Positions 1 through 6,017 of a DNA stretch of 17,100 bases are shown piece by piece; the first letter of the stretch is position 1; each line of letters starts with the position of its first letter. Below the pieces are notes generated by a model, which saw only the letters and a list, made by a program, of their open reading frames with translations, had not been told where the DNA came from and ran no database searches. The stretch is from Acidobacteriota bacterium (GTDB taxonomy: Bacteria; Acidobacteriota; Terriglobia; Terriglobales; Acidobacteriaceae), in contig JAGWML010000034.1 in NCBI GenBank assembly GCA_028873155.1, positions 1-17,100 of the forward strand, given 5' to 3'. Made by a program: the position numbers and the translations under genes.

Positions 1-26
1 GTTGCAATCAGGCTGGAAAGATCGCC

Positions 27-39
27 TCCGTATTCGAAG
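27..39. repeat. 13-bp direct repeat, left copy (flanks M28 peptidase gene)
   Basis: The 13-mer TCCGTATTCGAAG occurs here, 21 bp upstream of the peptidase start codon, and again at 2189-2201, directly after its stop codon. It contains the palindrome TTCGAA. It might be a remnant of a duplication or a shared small site. A 13-base match somewhere in 17 kb can also arise by chance. Confidence 0.35.
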
Positions 40-60
40 TGTTCTTAGGAGATTTGCCAG

Positions 61-2187
61 ATGGATACGCGAAAGTCGTTGTGGCTTTCCACATTGCTCA
101 TTGCGCTCAGCGGCGCGTCTTTGCCGCGTGGAGCCGCTCAAAGTTCCTCAACACCCTTCGGGTACACGAGTTTTTCTCAGCAAGCTTCCATCGAAGAAAA
201 GTTCCTCGCTGTGCCCAGCGCAAAGCGTGCCGGTGAGGAGTTGAAGACACTCACGGCCGAGCCCCACCTTGCCGCCACACCTGAAGACCGCCGTACTACC
301 GACTACGTTGCGGAACAGTTTCGCGCAGCCGGGCTACAGACCCAGATTGTGCCCTATCGCGTGCTGCTCAACTGGCCCAAAGTCGTCCGCGTCCAGGCGT
401 ACGATTCAGCCGGCAAATTACTGATGACGGGTCCCACCCGCGAACATGTGGAGGGCGATCCCTTTCAGGACAATCCACGTGTTGTGATGCCTTTCAACGG
501 CTCTTCCGGATCAGGTGACGTTGTCGGCGACGTCGTTTATGCCAACTACGGCCGCCCTGAAGACTTCAAGGAACTGGAAGAGCACCATATCGACGTTCAT
601 AGAAAGATTGTCATCGTCCGCTACGGCATGAACTTCCGCGGCGTGAAGGTTTATCTTGCAGAGCTGCACGGAGCTTCGGGCGTCCTCATCTATTCCGACC
701 CGCACGATGATGGCTACTACAAAGGCGATGCGTACCCGCAAGGCCCATGGCGGCCAGAGACCGGCGTGCAGCGTGGGTCTGTGCAGTACCTGTTCAAGTA
801 TCCCGGTGATCCGGAGACACCGGGTGTAGCCTCTACGCCAGATCTACCGGACTCGTCGCGCATCTCACCGGATGGCAATCAGCCCCACATCCTCTCCATT
901 CCAATCAGCTATCACGATGCGGCGCCGATTTTGAAAGCGATGAAGGGCCCCGGTGTTCCCGAAGGCTGGCAGGGGGCGCTACCGTTCCGCTACCACCTTG
1001 GGCCCGGCGGCGTTCGTGCCCATCTTGTCTCCCAGCAGGATTACCAGCGGCGCACCATCTGGGATGTCATCGGTACGATTCCTGGAACCGACCTTGCCAA
1101 TGAGCAGGTCATCGTCGGCAATCACCGGGATGCCTGGGTCTATGGCGCCGTTGACCCCAGCAGTGGTACGGCAGCCATGCTGGAAGCCATTCACGGCATT
1201 GGAGCCCTGCTCAAGGAAGGCTGGCATCCCCGCCGCACGCTCGTCTTCTGCAGTTGGGATGCCGAAGAGGAAGGACTGATTGGCTCGACCGAGTGGGTGG
1301 AGCAGCATGCACAGGAAATGAGCAACGCCGTTGCTTACTTCAACACGGACGTTGGCGTAGCTGGTCCCAACTTTACGGCGGCTGCTGTCCCCTCGCTGAA
1401 GGATTTTGTCCGACAGGTCACTCAATCCGTCCCGAGCCCTGTGATCGGTACGGTCTACCAGCAATGGCGTCAGAAGCAAACGGGCGGGGACGAGCATCGC
1501 GCCTCCAATGCGCCTCCTGAAGAAGGTGTCGAAGTGCAGGTGGCGGATCTCGGCTCAGGCTCGGACTTCACACCGTTCCTTCAACATGCCGGCGTGCCGT
1601 CCACCGATGTTGGCTCTGGGGGTGACTACGGCGTCTACCACTCCGCCTTCGACGACTACGCCTGGTTCGTCATGAATGCGGATCCGCACTTTCTCTATCT
1701 GCAGGAGATGGCCCGCGTCCTCGGGCTGGAAGCAATCCGGATGGCCGATGCAGACGTGCTTCCTTACGACTATCCCGCCTACGCCCGATCCGTACTCTCC
1801 TATCTGAATGCGGCGGAGCAAAAGGCAGCGCAGATTGACGGCGATTCGCTCGATTTTCGCGCAGTACGGTCAGCAGCCGATCGCTTCGCTGCGGCGGCAG
1901 CCAAAGCACGTTCCCTGCAGCTGGCGCCGCCTCACAATCCTGAGGCTCTTGACCTCTCGCTGCGCGCCGTCGAGACGGACTTGCTTTCTCCGGCCGGCCT
2001 TCCCAACCGACCCTGGTACAAGCACCTGATCTACGCTCCGGGCGAGTTCACTGGCTATTCCGCCGTCGTGATTCCTGGAATCAATGAAGCCCTGGATGCT
2101 CACATCCGCTCGCTGGCCCAGCAGCAGATCACAGCACTGACAGAAGCGTTGGATCGAGCGACGCAAACCCTTGATTCAATTCACTAA
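61..2187 (+). CDS. Secreted M28 family metallopeptidase, glutamate carboxypeptidase II (PSMA)-like
   Basis: This is a 708-residue di-zinc exopeptidase of the M28B type (GCPII/transferrin-receptor fold), probably removing acidic or other C-terminal residues from peptides outside the cytoplasm. Residues 1-27 look like a Sec signal peptide (RK, then a hydrophobic run ending in GAAQ). A PA (protease-associated) domain spans roughly 110-300, the M28 catalytic domain roughly 330-560, and a TFR-like helical dimerisation domain the C-terminus. By analogy with GCPII the zinc ligands are H355 (GNHRDAW), D365 (VDPSSG), E403 with E402 as general base (WDAEEEG), D430 (FNTD) and H527 (YHSAFDDY), all present. 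The start is supported by AGGAG at 47-51, nine bases before the ATG. It is followed by a gap and the ccm operon, with no evident functional link. Its true substrate is unknown. The family call is secure. Confidence 0.93.
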   Translation: MDTRKSLWLSTLLIALSGASLPRGAAQSSSTPFGYTSFSQQASIEEKFLAVPSAKRAGEELKTLTAEPHLAATPEDRRTTDYVAEQFRAAGLQTQIVPYRVLLNWPKVVRVQAYDSAGKLLMTGPTREHVEGDPFQDNPRVVMPFNGSSGSGDVVGDVVYANYGRPEDFKELEEHHIDVHRKIVIVRYGMNFRGVKVYLAELHGASGVLIYSDPHDDGYYKGDAYPQGPWRPETGVQRGSVQYLFKYPGDPETPGVASTPDLPDSSRISPDGNQPHILSIPISYHDAAPILKAMKGPGVPEGWQGALPFRYHLGPGGVRAHLVSQQDYQRRTIWDVIGTIPGTDLANEQVIVGNHRDAWVYGAVDPSSGTAAMLEAIHGIGALLKEGWHPRRTLVFCSWDAEEEGLIGSTEWVEQHAQEMSNAVAYFNTDVGVAGPNFTAAAVPSLKDFVRQVTQSVPSPVIGTVYQQWRQKQTGGDEHRASNAPPEEGVEVQVADLGSGSDFTPFLQHAGVPSTDVGSGGDYGVYHSAFDDYAWFVMNADPHFLYLQEMARVLGLEAIRMADADVLPYDYPAYARSVLSYLNAAEQKAAQIDGDSLDFRAVRSAADRFAAAAAKARSLQLAPPHNPEALDLSLRAVETDLLSPAGLPNRPWYKHLIYAPGEFTGYSAVVIPGINEALDAHIRSLAQQQITALTEALDRATQTLDSIH

Positions 2188-2188
2188 A

Positions 2189-2201
2189 TCCGTATTCGAA
2201 G
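2189..2201. repeat. 13-bp direct repeat, right copy
   Basis: Second copy of TCCGTATTCGAAG, beginning two bases after the peptidase stop codon. The other copy is at 27-39, so the pair brackets the gene exactly. Confidence 0.35.
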
Positions 2202-2237
2202 GGGCAAGATTACGTCCTGATCTCCGGGTACCGTTGG

Positions 2238-2253
2238 TGTGATGTAAATCACG
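2238..2253 (+). promoter_or_regulatory. CRP/FNR-family operator upstream of the ccm operon
   Basis: TGTGA-TGTAAA-TCACG matches the CRP consensus TGTGA-N6-TCACA at nine of ten defined positions. It contains a perfect GTGAT-N4-ATCAC palindrome, also close to the FNR form TTGAT-N4-ATCAA. Its centre (about 2246) lies 65 bp before the ccmE ATG. A candidate sigma-70 promoter, TTGACC (2271-2276), 17 bp, TATCGT (2294-2299), would put the site near -60, a classical class I activator position, but would leave a leader of only a few bases. Activation of cytochrome c maturation by a CRP/FNR-type regulator is an inference. Confidence 0.6.
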
Positions 2254-2310
2254 CATCATGCGCCGGGTGGTTGACCCCGCCACTACCGGCTCGTATCGTT
2301 GGAATTGGCT

Positions 2311-2811
2311 ATGAAAAACTCAAAAAACTCGCTGCGCATCGGCATTGCGGTCGCCATCATCGTCGGAACCATCGGCTGGCTGGCTTACAGCGGCTACGGC
2401 TCCAGCAAGAGCTACTACGTGACCATCGCCGAACTGGGCGGCATGGGCGACAAGGCGTACAAGAGCAACCTGCGCGTGGAAGGGTTCGTTCAGCCAGGCT
2501 CCATCGAACAGGAGGGGCCGCACGTGTCCTTCCTGCTCAATGAGTTTGAGAGCCATTCTCCCAAGGCAGCCTCGGGCCGACTGCTCAAAGTGATTTACAA
2601 AGGCTCCGAGCCGCCGCCAGACACGTTCAAGGACGATGCACAGGCGCTGGCGATGGGCACCTACGGACGCGATGGCGTTTTCCATGCCTCGGAACTTCAG
2701 GCCAAATGCGCCAGCAAGTATGCTCCCGGCCAGACCGGCCCAACACAGACCAATCCTCGCGCTGCAACTCAGCCAGCACCCCAGACCGGAAATATGGCTT
2801 CGGCCAACTGA
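2311..2811 (+). CDS. ccmE: Cytochrome c maturation haem chaperone CcmE, CxxxY variant
   Basis: CcmE is the membrane-anchored periplasmic haem chaperone that receives haem from the CcmABCD module and passes it to the CcmF ligation complex. This 166-residue protein has an N-terminal anchor (about residues 9-28), an OB-fold region (about 35-130) and a disordered, Pro/Thr/Gln-rich tail. The haem-attachment region reads LQAKCASKYAPG, with C133 and Y137. The usual HxxxY motif, in which His binds haem covalently, is therefore CxxxY, as described for some archaeal and deltaproteobacterial CcmE proteins. The ATG at 2311 was chosen over the TTG at 2299 because it gives the normal MKxxx-anchor N-terminus; the Shine-Dalgarno sequence is weak (GGA). 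It is the first gene of the ccmE-ccmA-ybaK-ccmB run, preceded by a CRP/FNR-like site. It is recognised from context and fold pattern, and overall similarity to proteobacterial CcmE is moderate. Confidence 0.85.
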   Translation: MKNSKNSLRIGIAVAIIVGTIGWLAYSGYGSSKSYYVTIAELGGMGDKAYKSNLRVEGFVQPGSIEQEGPHVSFLLNEFESHSPKAASGRLLKVIYKGSEPPPDTFKDDAQALAMGTYGRDGVFHASELQAKCASKYAPGQTGPTQTNPRAATQPAPQTGNMASAN

Positions 2812-2815
2812 CAGC

Positions 2816-3499
2816 ATGACAGCGCAAGCCCCGGCGACAGCAGGCAAGGCCGTCTGCGCGCGCGTTGAACAGGTTTCCAAGCTCTTTGGTTCCTTCGCCG
2901 CGTTACGCCAGATCTCGGTCGACCTCACGCCAGGGCGATGCTACGTTCTACTCGGCGAGAACGGTGCGGGCAAGTCTACCCTGCTGCGCATTCTGGCCGG
3001 ACTGCTTCGCCCCACCCACGGCTCCGTAAAGGTCTTTGGCGACTTCGAGCCGCAACAAATGCGCGAACGGATCGCCTACATGAGCCACGCGCCCATGTTG
3101 TATGACGAACTGACAGGCCAGGAGAACCTGCGCTACTTTGCCAGCCTCTACCCAGGGAGGCATTGCCTTAGCCCGGAGGAGGCGCTCAAACAAGTTGGCC
3201 TCGATCCCGATCTCAACCGCCCGCTCGGCCAGTATTCGCAGGGGATGCGGCAGCGCGCGTCCCTTGCCCGCGTTCTGATGCCCGTGCCGGAGCTCCTGCT
3301 GCTGGATGAGCCCTTCTCCAACATGGACATCGAATCCGCGCGCCAGATGGTATCCATGCTGGCTGGCTTCCGCCGGGCCGATCGCACCATTGTGCTCACC
3401 ACCCATCAGCGTGAACTGGCTGCCCCCATCGCAGACTGGGTGCTGACCTTGCACGCTGGCCGTGTTGCCTCGTTTGAGCCGGGGAGCCCGATGCAATGA
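2816..3499 (+). CDS. ccmA: Haem exporter ATP-binding subunit CcmA (ABC ATPase)
   Basis: This 227-residue ABC ATPase most likely drives release of holo-CcmE in cytochrome c biogenesis system I, together with CcmB encoded two genes downstream. Walker A is at 47-55 (GENGAGKST), the ABC signature at 140-147 (YSQGMRQR), Walker B with catalytic glutamate at 161-166 (LLLDEP) and the switch histidine at 197 (TTHQ). Length fits CcmA (about 200-230). The ATG at 2816 lies four bases after the ccmE stop codon with no strong Shine-Dalgarno sequence, which suggests translational coupling. The same frame stays open back to 2636, but that would overlap ccmE by 176 bases and add a non-homologous leader. Its stop overlaps the next start (ATGA). 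On sequence alone it could be any CcmA/ABC-2 ATPase; the ccmE and ccmB neighbours decide it. Confidence 0.88.
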   Translation: MTAQAPATAGKAVCARVEQVSKLFGSFAALRQISVDLTPGRCYVLLGENGAGKSTLLRILAGLLRPTHGSVKVFGDFEPQQMRERIAYMSHAPMLYDELTGQENLRYFASLYPGRHCLSPEEALKQVGLDPDLNRPLGQYSQGMRQRASLARVLMPVPELLLLDEPFSNMDIESARQMVSMLAGFRRADRTIVLTTHQRELAAPIADWVLTLHAGRVASFEPGSPMQ

Positions 3500-3999
3500 A
3501 GACCAACGGCGCACGCTTCCTAGAGAGTCTCGGCATCTCCTTTGAGTCGCGCGAGTATGAGGTCGATCCGGAGGACCTTGCTGCGACCACGGTTGCACGC
3601 AAGATCGGTATTCCTGCCGAGCAGGTCTTCAAGACGCTGCTGACGACGGGCGGACCGGGATCATTCGCGTTTGCCGTCATTCCTGGAAATGCCGAACTGG
3701 ACTTCAAGAAACTCGCGCGAGCGGCAGGAATGCGCCGGGCAGAGATGGCTCCGCTGAAAGACGTCCAACCGCTCACCGGCTATATCCGCGGCGGCGTCAC
3801 CATCTTCGGGGCAAAAAAGGCATACCCCGTGTTTGTCGATGAAACGGTCATCCTCTTTGACGTGATCAGTGTCTCCGCCGGGACGCGCGGCACTCAACTG
3901 ATTCTTTCCCCCCAGGACTATCTCCGAGCCGCGGCAGCGCTCGGCGAAACCGTCGAGACTGTTGATCTGGTCAAGGCCGGTACGGAGACGCACGCATGA
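3496..3999 (+). CDS. ybaK: Cys-tRNA(Pro)/aminoacyl-tRNA deacylase, YbaK/EbsC family
   Basis: This 167-residue cytoplasmic protein is of the YbaK/ProX editing superfamily, which hydrolyses mischarged aminoacyl-tRNA, classically Cys-tRNA(Pro). Visible family landmarks are the catalytic lysine K46 in VFKTL, the GNAELDFKKLARAAG region, a GYIRGGV...FGAKK segment matching the family's Gly-rich loop, and SAGTRGTQLILSP near the C-terminus. The loop reads GGVTIFG rather than the common GG-x-SP-x-G, so substrate preference may differ. The ORF is fused into the ccm operon by 4-base ATGA overlaps with ccmA upstream and ccmB downstream. That is unusual for a tRNA-editing enzyme and suggests obligate co-translation with haem-export genes. 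The family assignment is firm. The exact substrate is inferred. Confidence 0.87.
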   Translation: MKTNGARFLESLGISFESREYEVDPEDLAATTVARKIGIPAEQVFKTLLTTGGPGSFAFAVIPGNAELDFKKLARAAGMRRAEMAPLKDVQPLTGYIRGGVTIFGAKKAYPVFVDETVILFDVISVSAGTRGTQLILSPQDYLRAAAALGETVETVDLVKAGTETHA

Positions 4000-4667
4000 T
4001 CACCAGCGCTCTGTGGACGCACCTGATCAAAGATCTGCGCATTGAGTGGCGGTCGAAAGAAGCGATTAACTCCATGCTCTTCTTTGCGCTGCTCGTCGTC
4101 GTACTCTTTTCCCTTGCATTTGACCCGCGCGGCGCCTTTGCACGCGAGATCGCGGGTGGCGTTCTCTCAGTCGCAACCATGTTTGCTTCAGTCAGTGCGC
4201 TCAATCAGGCATGGGCGCGCGAAATTCGCCACCAGGTGCTCGACGCGCAGCGCATGACGCCTGCTCCCGGCGCAGAACTCTATCTTGCCAAGGTTCTCGC
4301 CAACTTTCTGTTTGTCACGATTGTCCAGGTGTTGCTCGCGCCCGTCTTTCTTGTCATGTACAACCTGAGCGTTCAGGGCCAGGCATGGGAGCTTGCGGTT
4401 GTGTTGCCGCTGGGCACCTGGGCATTGGTTGCGAATGGAACCTTCTTCGCCGCGCTTTCCATTCGCAGCAGGAACCGAGAGCTGCTGCTGCCACTCATCC
4501 TGTTTCCTATCTTCGTTCCGGCGCTCTTAGCCATGGTGCAGGCCACCACGGCCATCCTCACCGGCGAAAGTGATCCCACGCTCTGGATCAAGCTGCTGGT
4601 TGGCTACGACATCATCTTCACCACCGTGAGCCTGCTGCTCTTCGACGTCATCCTTCACGCGGAGTAG
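3996..4667 (+). CDS. ccmB: Haem exporter membrane subunit CcmB
   Basis: This 223-residue integral membrane protein of the CcmB family is the permease partner of CcmA in cytochrome c maturation. Hydrophobic stretches at about 27-43, 50-70, 100-125, 130-150, 160-185 and 195-218 fit the six-helix topology, and the length is typical (about 220). The N-terminal region contains LIKDLRIEWRSKEAINSMLFF, a pattern characteristic of CcmB. The start overlaps the deacylase stop codon (ATGA). No ccmC, ccmF or ccmH follows: the next gene is convergent on the opposite strand, so the operon ends here and the rest of system I must be encoded elsewhere. Confidence 0.9.
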   Translation: MITSALWTHLIKDLRIEWRSKEAINSMLFFALLVVVLFSLAFDPRGAFAREIAGGVLSVATMFASVSALNQAWAREIRHQVLDAQRMTPAPGAELYLAKVLANFLFVTIVQVLLAPVFLVMYNLSVQGQAWELAVVLPLGTWALVANGTFFAALSIRSRNRELLLPLILFPIFVPALLAMVQATTAILTGESDPTLWIKLLVGYDIIFTTVSLLLFDVILHAE

Positions 4668-4732
4668 ACCTGCTCAGCCGCGTTCGGAGTGAAGTGGGCC
4701 ATTAAGCCGGATCGCGATTGCTTCCGCATTGC

Positions 4733-5698
4733 TCAGGCGCGACGCTGCACTACCATCGAGCGCGGCGCGGCCGGCCGCTGAACGGGCAGCTTCCTTGCCG
4801 ATTGGCCTGGTGCACTCTCGGCTGTATGCAGTTTCCCCAGCTTGTCCATCATGTGCGCACACGCATGGAGCGACTTCGCCAGCGATTCCCTGGCGAGTTC
4901 ATCCAGAAGTGCAGCCAGGCTATCCCTGCCGGCAAAGTCGTGGCAAGCCCTGCGCGCCTCGCCAGCCAGTGCATCCCAATCATGCCAGGTTCCGATAGCG
5001 ACTTGCAGGCTGCGCAACATGCGGGCCACCTGCCTGACCATCCGATCAGACGAATGGAAAGCCTCAATCAGGTAGCGCATTTGCCGGATGCGCTTGCGAA
5101 ACGCGTGCAGGTTCTCTTCCGTGAATTCTGTATACCCTGCCGTCAACCCGGCGATCCACAACGCCAGAGACGATGCGCCAAACTCTGGCGCGCTCGCAGC
5201 GAATTGATCTCCAAGCACATCCGACAGTTTCCGCAGTCGGATTGCACGCGCGGCAATCTGCGCCACAAGCTTCTTTTCTGCCTTCTTGCGGCGCTGCTTG
5301 AAATGATCATCTAATTGATCGACCTGATGCGCCAGCCTGCGTCCGATGTGGATATATTCACTGCTGGGTTCTTCCAGGGTGGTCCGCAGATGCGCTAGCC
5401 GCGAACGGTACACGTCAATTTCACGAATCGTGCTGAGCGCGCCGCGCAGCCGCGTGGCTTGCTTGATCCAGTGTTGGACCGCCGCTGCTTCATCGGACTG
5501 GGCTGTAAAGGTAGCGAGCAATGCTTCCGCCATTGCCAGCAGCCTCAGGGTCGCCACGCGCACGGCATGCACCCTGCGGCGGCTTGGCTTCTCCGCACAG
5601 TCCCCCAGCAGTTGCAACCATGCTCGAATCTGCTTGTTCTGCAAACGGGTGTCCGCCGCTTGCTCTGGTGCGCTACCGGGCATGATGACCAGATTCAT
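4733..5698 (-). CDS. CHAD domain-containing protein
   Basis: This 321-residue, highly charged, mostly helical cytoplasmic protein has a CHAD (conserved histidine alpha-helical) domain. The two internal repeats are visible as VHAVRVATLRL (about 43-53, H44, R47) and LHAFRKRIRQMRYL (about 197-210, H198, R201). The second is followed by LQVAIGTWHDWD (about 231-242), matching the family's LQ-x-x-LG-x-x-x-D motif. Arg/Lys/His-rich faces in CHAD proteins bind polyphosphate, and many are encoded next to a CYTH or ppk gene. None is visible here, so this is a stand-alone CHAD. It converges on ccmB (65 bp apart) and is divergent from the membrane glycosyltransferase. The start is the ATG at 5698; an alternative in-frame ATG lies five codons in. 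The family call is good and the physiological role unknown. Confidence 0.82.
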   Translation of the reverse strand: MNLVIMPGSAPEQAADTRLQNKQIRAWLQLLGDCAEKPSRRRVHAVRVATLRLLAMAEALLATFTAQSDEAAAVQHWIKQATRLRGALSTIREIDVYRSRLAHLRTTLEEPSSEYIHIGRRLAHQVDQLDDHFKQRRKKAEKKLVAQIAARAIRLRKLSDVLGDQFAASAPEFGASSLALWIAGLTAGYTEFTEENLHAFRKRIRQMRYLIEAFHSSDRMVRQVARMLRSLQVAIGTWHDWDALAGEARRACHDFAGRDSLAALLDELARESLAKSLHACAHMMDKLGKLHTAESAPGQSARKLPVQRPAAPRSMVVQRRA

Positions 5699-6017
5699 TC
5701 GCCATTCACCTGCCGTTCTTATTGTGCACCTGCCGACCGATTCGTTTCCGTCAATCCATCACCGTCGAATGTGTGCGCACTTGTCCGGCGGTTTGCAACT
5801 GCTCGCTTCATCTGCTGCTATGCTTCCAGTAGTGGCGGCGCGTTGTCACAGGCAGAACCGCGGTCCAGCGTAACCGCCTCGTGCCTGCGCACAGCGGTTC
5901 GCTGCATTCATCCAGCGCCGTGCTCGGGTTGGGTGGTTCATCGCGATTAACCTTCCCCAATCACTGCTTGGCGTAGGGCGCCTGATTCGAAGCAGGAGTT
6001 CTTCAACTGGACTTGCC
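5699..6017. promoter_or_regulatory. 319-bp divergent intergenic region (CHAD gene / GT-C glycosyltransferase)
   Basis: There is no convincing ORF here. It must hold promoters for both divergent genes, but I cannot point to clear -35/-10 pairs. Visible elements are the palindrome GTGCGCAC at 5773-5780, the palindrome ACCGCGGT at 5857-5864 and a strong stem-loop at 5866-5904. An AGGAG at 5994-5998 lies 19 bases before the glycosyltransferase ATG, too far for normal initiation; a GGA closer to the ATG is the likelier ribosome contact. Confidence 0.5.
5866..5904. repeat. Strong stem-loop (11 bp with one bulged T) in the divergent region
   Basis: The left arm CAGCGTAACCGC (5866-5877) pairs with the right arm GCGGTTCGCTG (5894-5904). 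All 11 bases of the right arm pair, leaving only T5871 bulged, with a 16-base loop. No T-tract follows on either strand, so it is unlikely to be an intrinsic terminator. It might be a protein-binding dyad or an RNA leader structure of the glycosyltransferase (about 114 bases upstream of its ATG) or of the CHAD gene. Confidence 0.5.

Noticed and set aside
2636..2815. Upstream extension of the ccmA frame
   Set aside because: The frame is open but overlaps ccmE, and the extra residues do not resemble an ABC ATPase. The ATG at 2816, just after the ccmE stop codon, gives a normal CcmA N-terminus.
2311..4667. Horizontal transfer of the ccm-ybaK cluster
   Set aside because: Base composition and codon style look like the neighbours, and no integrase, transposase or att-like repeat is present. 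The unusual order alone is not evidence of recent transfer.
4718..5314. 198-codon plus-strand frame opposite the CHAD gene
   Set aside because: It is low-complexity, Arg/Pro/Cys/His-rich and matches no family, whereas the minus strand has clear CHAD motifs over the same bases.
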